From positions 1-64,000 of the IMG/VR virus record IMGVR_UViG_3300037245_001837: a stretch of 64,000 bases of DNA; one strand, 5' to 3'. The translations under genes and the position numbers were made by a program. This document shows positions 17,019 through 24,041 of the stretch, one piece after another. Under the pieces are notes generated by a model. That model did not search any database. It saw only the letters and a list, made by a program, of their open reading frames with translations, and was not told where the DNA came from. Positions within the stretch are counted from its first letter, which is position 1; each line of letters opens with the position of its first letter. Source of the stretch: a virus.

Positions 17019-17144
17019 ATGAAAACAGATATAGTAAAAAACGGAAAAGGACACGATATTTTTGTAAATGACCAATGGGTAACGTGGGTTATTGGAAGTA
17101 AAAATAACGCTGAAAAAGAATTGAAAACTTACTTAAAAAAATAA
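17019..17144 (+). CDS. small hypothetical protein (41 aa)
   Basis: ATG at 17019 to TAA 17142-17144. The product reads MKTDIVKNGKGHDIFVNDQW and then WVIGSKNNAEKELKTYLKK, a short strand-strand-helix pattern that could fold as a mini-domain. It fits between two genes with 11 and 3 bp gaps. Function unknown. Confidence 0.55.
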   Translation: MKTDIVKNGKGHDIFVNDQWVTWVIGSKNNAEKELKTYLKK

Positions 17145-17147
17145 GTT

Positions 17148-17561
17148 ATGGAAATATACTTGGTAAAACAATTAGACAACAGCTTTAAAGTTGCTTATGA
17201 TTCAGATTTTGAGAAACTTAAAAAGATCAAAGCATTGAAAATGGTGAAATGCATTATTACGCAGCCTAGGAATATCGGTTTTCATAAAAAATTCTTTGCT
17301 TTAATTAAAATGGTTTACCAGAATCAAGAACATTATAAGAATTCTGATGACCTAAGAGCTGATTTAATTGTTTCAGCAGGTTTTTATGAGAAAAGGGTAT
17401 CATTCTTTGGTGAAGAAATTTTGAAGCCTAAGAGCATCAGTTTTGCCAGTATGAAACAAGATGAATTTGATGAACTTTATGGTGCTGTATTAGATGAAAT
17501 TGTAAAACATTTTCATTTTGATAAACAGGCTATAATAGAAAATGTAGAACAGTATTTTTAA
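17148..17561 (+). CDS. DUF1367-like protein
   Basis: The motif RNIGFHKKFFALIKMVYQNQ at about residues 41-60 matches the RN-x-x-FHRKFFALL core of the DUF1367 phage family, and the flanking pattern (KLKKIKALKMVKC before, EEILKPKSISFASM after) also fits. Family members occur in recombination and replication regions of phages; some are discussed together with NinB-type functions, but the activity is unproven. Confidence 0.7.
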   Translation: MEIYLVKQLDNSFKVAYDSDFEKLKKIKALKMVKCIITQPRNIGFHKKFFALIKMVYQNQEHYKNSDDLRADLIVSAGFYEKRVSFFGEEILKPKSISFASMKQDEFDELYGAVLDEIVKHFHFDKQAIIENVEQYF

Positions 17562-17565
17562 AATT

Positions 17566-17832
17566 ATGAAACAGTCAATTATATCCATTCCAGAAAGTAA
17601 CCTTTCAAATGCTATTAAGTTATTTGATAAATACAATATTGAATATAGATTATTAGGTTATCCTAATGGTAAAATTGAGACAGTTGAAAGTTTTCCTTCA
17701 AAGATGAATGTATATAATGATATGCAGAAATTCGCTAAACAATTAGGATATAAAAATACTATTGAAGCAATTATTGAAATTGGAGGTGGTAGAGCTTTTA
17801 AAGCAAAATTTGATAAAGAATTTAAAGAATAA
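17566..17832 (+). CDS. hypothetical protein (88 aa)
   Basis: A small alpha/beta protein whose C-terminus has a Gly-rich turn (EIGGGRAFKAKFDKEF). It precedes the replication initiator by 11 bp and is on the same strand. No domain recognised. Confidence 0.6.
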   Translation: MKQSIISIPESNLSNAIKLFDKYNIEYRLLGYPNGKIETVESFPSKMNVYNDMQKFAKQLGYKNTIEAIIEIGGGRAFKAKFDKEFKE

Positions 17833-17843
17833 ATATTTAAGTT

Positions 17844-18584
17844 ATGAGAATTAACGGATTTGAACAAATAAAAGGTTTTTATTCTTGGGTGTTCAGTAAT
17901 CAAGACAAACAAATTAGAAGCACACATATTTCATTGTACATGTTTTTAGTAAACCAGAACAATAGAAACAATTGGGTTGAATGGTTTAAGTGTCCTTTTG
18001 ATTTAGCGATGGGAGGAAGTGGTATAAGCAACAAAAAAACATATTATACTACTTTGCTAGATTTGCAAGATTGGAAGCTGTTAGAATACGTAAAAGGAGT
18101 GAATAATTTCAAAGCTCCTTTGATAAAACTTGAGGTGCTATATGATACCTCAACTGTACCACAGAGTGAACCTCAACTGCAACCGCAAGTGATACCTATA
18201 CCATTACCTCTACTGCAACCGCAACTGTATAAGAATATAAAACTATTAACTAGTAACTTAGAACTAATAACCTTAAACATAGAAAAAATTATAATTTTTT
18301 TAAAAAGTGATTTATCAGAAAAATTTAATTTTAAAAAGTCTTTAATTAATTTAGGTGTTGAAAAAGAAATAATTTCTGATTGGTTAGCTGTTAGAAAAAA
18401 GAAAAAAGCAACAAATTCTGAAACAGCTTTTAAAAAAATAGAATCTGAAATTAAAAAATCAAAATTAAAACCAAATGAGGCTATAAAAATAGCAGTAGAA
18501 AATAGTTGGAGTGGTTTTAATAGTTCTTGGATTGAAAATATTAGTACTAATACACAAAACGGAACTTATCGTGGAAACAGGTAA
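17844..18584 (+). CDS. DnaD-like replication initiator / helicase recruitment protein
   Basis: A 246-residue protein with two recognisable ends. Residues 1-105 form a winged helix (SNKKTYYTTLLDLQDWKLLEYV). Residues about 175-240 form a DnaD/phage-O-like helical tail with WLAVRKKKKATNSETAFKKI and later NSWSGFNSSWI, the aromatic W-x-GF-x-x-W ending seen in phage replication proteins. A Pro/Gln-rich spacer with near-repeats (SEPQLQPQV, LPLLQPQL) lies between. Such proteins bind the phage origin and recruit the helicase loader, and the next gene is a DnaC-like ATPase. The origin itself was not identified; the spacer repeats in this gene are a place to look. Confidence 0.8.
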   Translation: MRINGFEQIKGFYSWVFSNQDKQIRSTHISLYMFLVNQNNRNNWVEWFKCPFDLAMGGSGISNKKTYYTTLLDLQDWKLLEYVKGVNNFKAPLIKLEVLYDTSTVPQSEPQLQPQVIPIPLPLLQPQLYKNIKLLTSNLELITLNIEKIIIFLKSDLSEKFNFKKSLINLGVEKEIISDWLAVRKKKKATNSETAFKKIESEIKKSKLKPNEAIKIAVENSWSGFNSSWIENISTNTQNGTYRGNR

Positions 18585-19563
18585 AAGAAAAAAAACAGAC
18601 CCAACAAGAATAAGTGATCTAATAATTTCTGAAATTATTGGTAAAAAACCACGTATGCCACAAACATACGCCATGAGAAGAATCAGAAATAATCCAGAGG
18701 ATATTGAATTTTGTGATAGCATTGATAAAAGAATTTCTGAATGGGATAAAAAAGCTGATAAAGTAAGGAAGCAAAAAACTATTGAGAAGAAAAAAAATAT
18801 AAAATTATCTGATGATTTTGTAGTTAAAAAAATACCTCCAATAATTCTAAAACCTGAACAGATTTATGCTGATTTTATTAGGGTTTATAAAATATTAAGT
18901 AAAAAAGATTTTCAGGAAAAAAATCCTTATTCAGAAACCGATGAACCTTACTTATATGTAAAAACATTGATTTATTATTTCATGAAGGATGATAGATTTT
19001 TTAAAAGTCCACTTTTAAGAAAAGATTTATCAGAACCTAGTTTTGAAAAAGGAACATTATCAATTGGAGGATATGGTTGCGGAAAAACCACAACATTCAA
19101 TGCTTTATTATTTTGCTTCAAGAATTTTTTAAAACACGTTGAAAAAACTACTCCAGAGAATCAAAAAGAATTAAAAAATAAGTATTCCGTAAACAAATGT
19201 ATTTCATCTGAAATAGTTCACAGATATGATACAGCAATATCAAAGCATGATTTAAATGAAATACTAAAACCTCTTATTGGATCAACAGATTTGTATGTTG
19301 ATGATATTATGAGGGAAAAGGATGCTCAAAATTTCGGTAAAAATAATATTTTTTTAAATGTTCTAACAATTAGAGCAGACAGAGATTATAAATCTCATTT
19401 ATCAATGAATCCTGTTGAAATTAAAGTAAATGATGAGATTACATTTAAGAACACAGAAGAGTCATTGCAGGAGTTCAGGATTAGGTATGACGGAAGAATA
19501 CACGATAGATTATTTGGAAACTATAACATCATTGAATTAACTGGTAAAAGCTTCAGAAGATAA
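18571..19563 (+). CDS. DnaC-like helicase loader ATPase
   Basis: A AAA+ ATPase of the DnaC/IstB type. Walker A is GGYGCGKT at about residues 166-173, Walker B is LYVDDIM about 75 residues later, and the C-terminus FRIRYDGRIHDRLFGNYNII plus GKSFRR carries the arginine and YGxRIxDRL pattern typical of DnaC. An upstream ATG at 18511 would add a hydrophobic stretch that is only the shadow of the initiator gene. I therefore start at the GTG at 18571 (residues METGKRKK), which gives 330 residues and a 14-bp overlap with the initiator. It should load a host or phage replicative helicase; no DnaB-like helicase is visible in this window. Confidence 0.8.
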   Translation: METGKRKKTDPTRISDLIISEIIGKKPRMPQTYAMRRIRNNPEDIEFCDSIDKRISEWDKKADKVRKQKTIEKKKNIKLSDDFVVKKIPPIILKPEQIYADFIRVYKILSKKDFQEKNPYSETDEPYLYVKTLIYYFMKDDRFFKSPLLRKDLSEPSFEKGTLSIGGYGCGKTTTFNALLFCFKNFLKHVEKTTPENQKELKNKYSVNKCISSEIVHRYDTAISKHDLNEILKPLIGSTDLYVDDIMREKDAQNFGKNNIFLNVLTIRADRDYKSHLSMNPVEIKVNDEITFKNTEESLQEFRIRYDGRIHDRLFGNYNIIELTGKSFRR

Positions 19564-19581
19564 TAATAAAAATTATAACCT

Positions 19582-19815
19582 ATGAAAACAGACTCAACTA
19601 TAAGAAAAGCTGCTGAAATAATAGTAAAAGAACAGTTTGGAAGTATCTCATTAATTCAAAGAAGATTAAAATTAGGATATAATAAATCTGCAAGAATAAT
19701 GGATGATTTAGAAAACTTAGGTGTAGTTGGAGCTTTTCAAGGAGTTAAACAAAGAGATGTTTTAGTTAATAAAATGGATGATTTAGAAAAAATATTAACA
19801 CTAAATAATATCTAG
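19582..19815 (+). CDS. stand-alone FtsK gamma-like winged-helix protein
   Basis: The 77 residues align well with the C-terminal gamma domain of FtsK: a helix IRKAAEIIVKEQFGSISLIQ, the recognition helix QRRLKLGYNKSARIMDDLE, and a wing VVGAFQGVKQRDVLV. In FtsK this domain reads oriented KOPS sites and activates XerD at dif. Here there is no motor domain, so it probably acts as a small DNA-binding protein. It lies between the helicase loader and a methyltransferase-like gene. The domain call is secure by motif; the role is open. Confidence 0.8.
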   Translation: MKTDSTIRKAAEIIVKEQFGSISLIQRRLKLGYNKSARIMDDLENLGVVGAFQGVKQRDVLVNKMDDLEKILTLNNI

Positions 19816-19817
19816 TA

Positions 19818-20552
19818 ATGGAAAGTACTGTTTACAATGAAGATTGGAGAAAAACAACTAAAAATATTCCTGATTTATTTTTTGATTGGGTTGTTGATGA
19901 TGTTCCATACGGTTTAAATGTTGCTAACATGCCATATTTAAATGAGAAAAAAACATTGGTTAAACAAAAAAACGGTACTAAATTAAATCCAAACAAAAAT
20001 AAAAAAGGATACACGGTAAAAGATTGGGATTTAAAACCTCCAAGTCAGGATTATTTTGACGAAATGAGAAGAATTTCTAAAAATCAGATAATTTTTGGTG
20101 TAGAATATGTTGATTGGGATGGGTTAGGAAAAGGCAGGATCAAATGGAATAAAGGAGTTGCAAAAGGAATGAGCTTTAAAGATTATGAAATGGCTTATTG
20201 TTCAAGTATAGAACATACTCATATCCTAAACTTATTATGGAATGGAATGCGACAAGCTGCAAACTTAAAACATCCTATGAGGCAACAGGGTAATAAAAAA
20301 CTAAATGAAAAAAGAATACACCCATGCCATAAACCAATACTTCTTTATAAAAAAATAGCAATAGATTTCGATTTAAAAGGCAAAAAAATCTATTGTGGTC
20401 ATAATGGTTCTGGAAGTGACAGAATAGCTTTTGAGAATTTTGTAGAGTTATTTATGGCAAGTGAAATTGATAAAGAATATTTTGATAAGCAGGAAGAAAG
20501 ATATAAAAATTTCAATGGAGCAATTAAGCTCTTCCAAAATCATACGATATGA
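19818..20552 (+). CDS. DNA methyltransferase-like protein with altered motifs
   Basis: The plan is that of phage N6A/N4C methylases in the beta order: the motif IV region at residues 28-31, a WDL-KPP segment, QIIFGVEYV, YEMAYCS, HPCHKP (normally HPTQKP) and a C-terminal motif I GHNGSGSDRIA around 194-204. Two key places differ: DPPY reads DVPY (28-31), and the Asp that usually precedes the Gly-rich loop (DTH/DPH) is replaced by Cys-Gly (C193, G194). Either this is a subfamily with a changed active site or a non-catalytic DNA or SAM binder. It follows the FtsK-gamma gene by 2 bp. Confidence 0.75.
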   Translation: MESTVYNEDWRKTTKNIPDLFFDWVVDDVPYGLNVANMPYLNEKKTLVKQKNGTKLNPNKNKKGYTVKDWDLKPPSQDYFDEMRRISKNQIIFGVEYVDWDGLGKGRIKWNKGVAKGMSFKDYEMAYCSSIEHTHILNLLWNGMRQAANLKHPMRQQGNKKLNEKRIHPCHKPILLYKKIAIDFDLKGKKIYCGHNGSGSDRIAFENFVELFMASEIDKEYFDKQEERYKNFNGAIKLFQNHTI

Positions 20553-20950
20553 CAAGACAAACCTCAATTGACTGTTATCACCAGATAAAAGCAGAAGGAC
20601 TTTTATCAGATATGAGATTTAGTGTTTATCAAGCACTTTATAACCTAAATAAGCCATCTACAAGAAGGGAGGTTTATGCAACTATGAATGTTTCAAATCA
20701 AGAATCGACTAGATTTACCGAATTACGTAATCTGGGTGTTATCTATGAAAAAACAACCAGAAAATGCTCTATTTCAGGAAGAACATCTATTGAGTGGGAT
20801 TTAACAGATAATATTCCAGACAAATCATTACTAAAAAAGAATACAAAACCTAACAACCTTAAAAAATGCATAAAGTTCATATTAAACAATATGGCTGAAA
20901 AAGGATTAATGTGGATTAACCCAAGTGAAATAAAAAGCCTTTTAGACTAA
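20549..20950 (+). CDS. winged-helix phage protein
   Basis: It overlaps the methyltransferase-like gene by 4 bp (ATGA). Residues 15-60 form a helix-turn-helix with STRREVYATMNVSNQESTRF and then TELRNLGVIYEKTTRKCSI, followed by GRTSIEWDLTDN. This arrangement, an RFSEL-R-x-x-GVI helix and a C-x-x-x-GR wing ending in WD-x-T, belongs to a small winged-helix family found in replication regions of phages. Probably DNA binding; the exact role is unknown. Confidence 0.75.
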   Translation: MTRQTSIDCYHQIKAEGLLSDMRFSVYQALYNLNKPSTRREVYATMNVSNQESTRFTELRNLGVIYEKTTRKCSISGRTSIEWDLTDNIPDKSLLKKNTKPNNLKKCIKFILNNMAEKGLMWINPSEIKSLLD

Positions 20951-20973
20951 ATAAACACCCATTTGTTTATTTT
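20949..20973 (+). terminator. A/T-rich hairpin, possible weak terminator
   Basis: AAATAAACA (20949-20957) pairs perfectly with TGTTTATTT (20964-20972) around the loop CCCATT, with a T following. The stem is 9 bp but nearly all A/T. It starts at the stop codon of the winged-helix gene and ends 12 bp before the promoter of the XRE gene, so it could end the replication operon or serve as an operator palindrome. Confidence 0.45.
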
Positions 20974-20985
20974 AATGTATTTTAT

Positions 20986-21016
20986 TTGCTTTTAAGTAAT
21001 AGGTAGTGTATATTTA
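20986..21016 (+). promoter_or_regulatory. promoter of the XRE regulator, leaderless type
   Basis: TTG at 20986-20988, a 20-bp spacer, and TATATTTA at 21009-21016 match the Bacteroidota sigma pattern TTG-N(17-23)-TAnnTTTG with one mismatch. Only four bases (TATC) separate the -7 box from the ATG at 21021, so transcription would start at or next to the start codon. Two other regulator genes in this window share this layout. Confidence 0.7.
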
Positions 21017-21020
21017 TATC

Positions 21021-21326
21021 ATGAAAGATACAAACCACATAGGAGAAGCAGTTAAGAGAGTTAGAAAACTTAAAAAGCTGAAACAGAAGGATTTTGCAAA
21101 ACAAATAAAAATTAGCACGAGTTCACTTTCTGCAATAGAACAAGGTGCAAGAGTTCCTTCTTTGAGAATGCTACAAAAAATTGCAGATGGGTTTAAAATA
21201 TCACTACCAATATTATTATGGTTTTCCGTAAAACGAGAAGATGTTGAAGAAGATAAAAGAGAAACATTTGATATTTTAATGCCTCAAATAAATAGTATGA
21301 TTTCAAGTTTATTTAATACTAAATAG
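21021..21326 (+). CDS. XRE-family transcriptional regulator
   Basis: A helix-turn-helix of the Cro/CI type occupies residues 6-62: HIGEAVKRVRKLKKLKQKDF, then QIKISTSSLSAIEQGARVPS and LRMLQKIADGFKISL. The C-terminal 35 residues are a short helical tail. The frame also opens at a GTG at 21006, but that lies inside the promoter -7 region, so the ATG at 21021 is the likely start (101 residues). It stands at the boundary between the replication operon and the accessory genes and probably controls one of them. Confidence 0.85.
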   Translation: MKDTNHIGEAVKRVRKLKKLKQKDFAKQIKISTSSLSAIEQGARVPSLRMLQKIADGFKISLPILLWFSVKREDVEEDKRETFDILMPQINSMISSLFNTK

Positions 21327-21333
21327 TTATGGA
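21318..21333 (+). repeat. direct repeat copy 1 (16 bp)
   Basis: ACTAAATAGTTATGGA spans the stop of the XRE gene and the start codon of the following gene. The identical 16 bases occur at 21690-21705 over the start of the next gene. The two copies bound a 372-bp unit containing one gene and a large hairpin. Confidence 0.8.
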
Positions 21334-21589
21334 TGCAATAATCAAAGAATTTAACGAAACAGGCAATTGCGTTATAGATATAGATTACGCCATTAAAAAA
21401 TGGAATCACTTGTATTGGATAGCTCAATGGAATGACACATACAGACTGATAATTCATGTACGTAAAGATTCACCTATAACAAAAATGAAGGTATCTATAA
21501 GTGAAAAACAAGCAAAAGAGCTAATTGCAAAACTAAAATTAACAGGTGTAAACGGAGGATTTAAAAGCTCAACAACATGGAAACAATAA
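21329..21589 (+). CDS. small hypothetical protein inside a repeat-bounded unit (86 aa)
   Basis: The product has a Trp/Tyr-rich beta part (WNHLYWIAQWNDTYRLIIHV) and a basic helix (ISEKQAKELIAKLKL), compatible with a small alpha/beta DNA- or protein-binding fold. No known family. The gene starts inside one copy of a 16-bp direct repeat and is followed by a large imperfect hairpin and the second copy, so it looks like a self-contained cassette. Confidence 0.7.
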   Translation: MDAIIKEFNETGNCVIDIDYAIKKWNHLYWIAQWNDTYRLIIHVRKDSPITKMKVSISEKQAKELIAKLKLTGVNGGFKSSTTWKQ

Positions 21590-21606
21590 AATCCAACAAA
21601 TAAAAA

Positions 21607-21680
21607 AACCCTCGACAAACCCGCAACGCTACATTCTAAATATTGTTTGAATTAATTAGTAGTGATTGCGGTAATGGGTT
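21607..21680 (+). other. large imperfect hairpin, attC-like in shape
   Basis: In the 111-bp gap after the previous gene, CCGCAACGCTAC (21621-21632) pairs with GTAGTGATTGCGG (21659-21671), giving 12 bp with one G-U pair and a single extra A at 21665. Outside it, AACCC (21607-21611) pairs with GGGTT (21676-21680) across an internal loop. The loop of 26 bases is A/T-rich. A long arm with an extrahelical base recalls folded integron attC sites; a terminator or structured RNA is also possible. No run of T follows on the + strand, but a run of A at 21602-21608 would be a T-run on the minus strand. Confidence 0.5.
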
Positions 21681-21689
21681 GATCTAAAA

Positions 21690-21705
21690 ACTAAATAGTT
21701 ATGGA
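21690..21705 (+). repeat. direct repeat copy 2 (16 bp)
   Basis: Second perfect copy of ACTAAATAGTTATGGA, covering the start codon of the gene at 21701. See copy 1 at 21318-21333. Confidence 0.8.
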
Positions 21706-21976
21706 AAAGAAAGCAGAGGAATTATTAAATTTATATAAAAATTTATCAGATAAAATGATGGATGATTTAATAGATTTAGGTGTTTCAATTTTTAAAACTG
21801 ATACTGATTCTGATGCTAAAATAGAATATGTTGACCCTATGCTTCCTGAAAATCAACATTTACTTTCTAAATACCACCAGAAAAATATTAAAAATTCAGT
21901 TGGATTTGTACAGGAAGAGCATTTTGAAGAAATTAATGGTAAGATGCATAAGTTTATAACTACATATATATTTTAA
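21701..21976 (+). CDS. hypothetical protein (91 aa)
   Basis: A helical N-terminus (EKKAEELLNLYKNLSDKMMD) is followed by a beta part with GFVQEEHFEEINGKMHKF. Nothing recognisable. The start codon lies within the second 16-bp direct repeat. Confidence 0.65.
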   Translation: MEKKAEELLNLYKNLSDKMMDDLIDLGVSIFKTDTDSDAKIEYVDPMLPENQHLLSKYHQKNIKNSVGFVQEEHFEEINGKMHKFITTYIF

Positions 21977-21986
21977 TAAAAAAATT

Positions 21987-22490
21987 ATGGATTCAGTGAG
22001 ATGTATTTGCATCGATGATGCTAAAAAACCAATAGAGATACCTCAAGAGAAATGGGTTAAAAAAGATGATGAATATCATATAACTCATATTTTCGTAATG
22101 AAAAATCAAAAAAACATTCAAGGATGTGAATTGGCAGAATTTGATATTTCAAGGTATGCTCCATACAACTGTTACAGATTAAGCAGATTTGCAATTTTAA
22201 TGGAGGATTTAGGGAAATTAGCAGCTCTTATAAAGAGATCAGATGAGTTTAATCAATTATCAGATATTGATATTCAAAAATTAGTAGATGATATTCCAAT
22301 TAAAGAAGAAGTTCCTGTTGAATACATAAAGAAATCTCATAATCACGATCATTTTTGGATTAAAGACAAAATGCTTTATGAATCTTACAATACCATAAGA
22401 GGTATGAGATATAGAGAAATATGCCTCCTTAATTATCCAGATACAGAAATTTTACCAGAAGATTTTAATCCAATTAAATTTAAAATATAG
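21987..22490 (+). CDS. conserved phage protein with VRCICIDDAKKP start (167 aa)
   Basis: Residues 1-70 follow a pattern repeated in many Bacteroidota phage proteins: V-x-C-IDD-x-x-KP, then W-x-KKD-x-Y-x-I and a C-terminal strand ending near RF (SRFAIL). The second half (from residue 75) is an acidic, helical extension with the segment HNHDHFWIKD that could hold a metal. The function is unknown. Confidence 0.65.
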   Translation: MDSVRCICIDDAKKPIEIPQEKWVKKDDEYHITHIFVMKNQKNIQGCELAEFDISRYAPYNCYRLSRFAILMEDLGKLAALIKRSDEFNQLSDIDIQKLVDDIPIKEEVPVEYIKKSHNHDHFWIKDKMLYESYNTIRGMRYREICLLNYPDTEILPEDFNPIKFKI

Positions 22491-22492
22491 TT

Positions 22493-22786
22493 ATGAATAT
22501 TATCACAGTAATATTATACGAAAGACTGCATAGATATATTTATGATGAACATTTTAACTTAAAAGACAGGTTAAGTACATTAAAGAAACCGTATTTATAT
22601 GAAAGATATAAACGTTACAGTAACGGATTAAAAGGATGGAGGATAGTATTATCTATATGGCTACCGTTTATAAAAAAGTATAGAAGATATTCGTATTATA
22701 ATTCTACTTTAAGCAAATATGAATTAAGCCAAGTCAATAAATTAAGCAAATTAGTTTACAAATTAAAACTAAAACTAATATTATGA
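22493..22786 (+). CDS. basic Tyr-rich hypothetical protein (97 aa)
   Basis: A strongly basic protein with many Tyr, Arg and Lys residues (YLYERYKRYSNGLKGW, IKKYRRYSYYNS) and one weakly hydrophobic segment (WRIVLSIWLPF) that might touch a membrane. It overlaps the next gene by 4 bp (ATGA). Function unknown. Confidence 0.6.
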   Translation: MNIITVILYERLHRYIYDEHFNLKDRLSTLKKPYLYERYKRYSNGLKGWRIVLSIWLPFIKKYRRYSYYNSTLSKYELSQVNKLSKLVYKLKLKLIL

Positions 22787-22926
22787 GCAAAAAACTATCT
22801 GACATAGAAAAGTTAAGAGATGAATTCAGAAATGAAACCAATAACGAGGTGCAAGAATGTTACATTTTCACTAGAAGTTATACGGTTTGGCTACAGTCTA
22901 AAGTACTAAAACAACTATCTAAATAA
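22783..22926 (+). CDS. small hypothetical protein (47 aa)
   Basis: ATG at 22783 overlaps the upstream stop (TTATGA) and runs to TAA 22924-22926. The product is helical and charged (KLSDIEKLRDEFRNETNNEV) and then VWLQSKVLKQLSK. The 4-bp overlap favours it being translated. Function unknown. Confidence 0.55.
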   Translation: MSKKLSDIEKLRDEFRNETNNEVQECYIFTRSYTVWLQSKVLKQLSK

Positions 22927-22932
22927 AACAAA

Positions 22933-23325
22933 ATGGACGTAATAATTATAACCGATTCAGAAGGAGAAAAATCCTACGACAAGCACGGAGAAGAAATTAA
23001 AATAAGAAAAAGAGAATTAACAGTAGAGATTCTGGACGATTTAAACCATTATGCTATCATAAAATCGGAAAAGAATGAAGCTGATAGAGGTCAAGGTCTT
23101 ATAATTGATAAAAACCAATTTGAACAACTAAAGGAATATTTCTTAAACACCGAACAAAAGGGGAAAAAAGATATAATTGATTACATAGAACACGATGCAG
23201 AAATAGCTATGCCAATAAACGAGCTAATGCACGAAAGCGGAAGGAGTTTAAGTAAGAAAGAGTACGGAAAAGTATTATTAAAATACCTAGTAATAGAGCT
23301 TAGAAGCAAGTTTAACAACACTTAA
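22933..23325 (+). CDS. hypothetical protein (130 aa)
   Basis: A charged protein with a beta start (MDVIIITDSEGEKSYD), a central NQFEQLKEYFLN helix and a C-terminal helix pair. No recognisable motif. Codon usage and spacing match the surrounding accessory genes. Confidence 0.6.
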   Translation: MDVIIITDSEGEKSYDKHGEEIKIRKRELTVEILDDLNHYAIIKSEKNEADRGQGLIIDKNQFEQLKEYFLNTEQKGKKDIIDYIEHDAEIAMPINELMHESGRSLSKKEYGKVLLKYLVIELRSKFNNT

Positions 23326-23349
23326 ACAACAACTTAAAGTAAACGAGAT

Positions 23350-23610
23350 ATGACATTTGAAGAAGTAAAAAAAGATTATGTAGAATTAATGGATATAGGT
23401 GTTCCTTATGACATGACAGGTGGCTTTGTAGATTCAGAGAGAATGGAAACAGTAATTCGTAATCCGACAAAATCTAACGCTAAAAAATACATGATAGAGG
23501 TAATCTATTACGGTTTTCAGTGGGGTGATTATTGGAAAACTGAGACTAGTGGTGACATTCATATTAACGATAATAAATTCATAAACGAGATGTACGAAAA
23601 ATACATTTGA
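23350..23610 (+). CDS. hypothetical protein (86 aa)
   Basis: A small acidic protein starting MTFEEVKKDYVELMDIGVPY with an aromatic centre (YYGFQWGDYWKTE). The + strand is preferred over the opposite-strand frame because of the ATATG-like start context and the gene series. Function unknown. Confidence 0.6.
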   Translation: MTFEEVKKDYVELMDIGVPYDMTGGFVDSERMETVIRNPTKSNAKKYMIEVIYYGFQWGDYWKTETSGDIHINDNKFINEMYEKYI

Positions 23611-23671
23611 TAATAAGTAAAACAACTCTTAAATAATAATTTAAAGTAAAGAATCTAAAACCCTAGAAATA

Positions 23672-23803
23672 ATGAGTCAGGCAAAAATATTATTGGAAGC
23701 AATGGGAATAAATCCATTAGAGAAAATAGATAACAATTCTGGAAGTTATTGGACATTGCACGAGTTAGTTAATCATTGTGTTGGGCAATTAAACGATAAG
23801 TAG
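23672..23803 (+). CDS. small hypothetical protein (43 aa)
   Basis: ATG at 23672 to TAG 23801-23803, product MSQAKILLEAMGINPLEKID then SYWTLHELVNHCVGQLNDK, a short helix-turn-helix-like outline but too small to call. It is followed 2 bp later by the next gene, as usual here. Confidence 0.5.
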   Translation: MSQAKILLEAMGINPLEKIDNNSGSYWTLHELVNHCVGQLNDK

Positions 23804-23805
23804 AT

Positions 23806-24003
23806 ATGGAATCATTTTACATTAAACAGCGAGTAAGTAAGTTTGTATTGATATACCATCGAATTACCAAAGAGGGAAATATTACAGCTTTATCTTGCAG
23901 TAGAAGGAGTATATCAAATCCTAAAACTGTAATGATAGGAAAAACCTTTGAGGTGATTTCCAAGGAAGAGTTTGATAAAAAATATAACGAGTTTGCCACA
24001 TAA
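23806..24003 (+). CDS. hypothetical protein (65 aa)
   Basis: Basic, strand-rich product (RVSKFVLIYHRITKEGNI, SKEEFDKKYNEF at the end). No family recognised. The gap after it (38 bp) holds nothing of note. Confidence 0.55.
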   Translation: MESFYIKQRVSKFVLIYHRITKEGNITALSCSRRSISNPKTVMIGKTFEVISKEEFDKKYNEFAT

Positions 24004-24041
24004 AAACAACCTGTAGGTTTACTACACAAAAAAGCAAATAG

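Noticed and set aside
17844-18260. Replication origin iterons inside the initiator gene
   Set aside because: The Pro/Gln-rich spacer gives near-repeats such as CAACTGCAACCGCAA, but only a few uneven copies are present. Not enough to call an origin.
18511-18570. Longer start for the DnaC-like protein
   Set aside because: The extra 20 residues are hydrophobic and arise from reading the initiator gene out of frame. The GTG at 18571 fits better.
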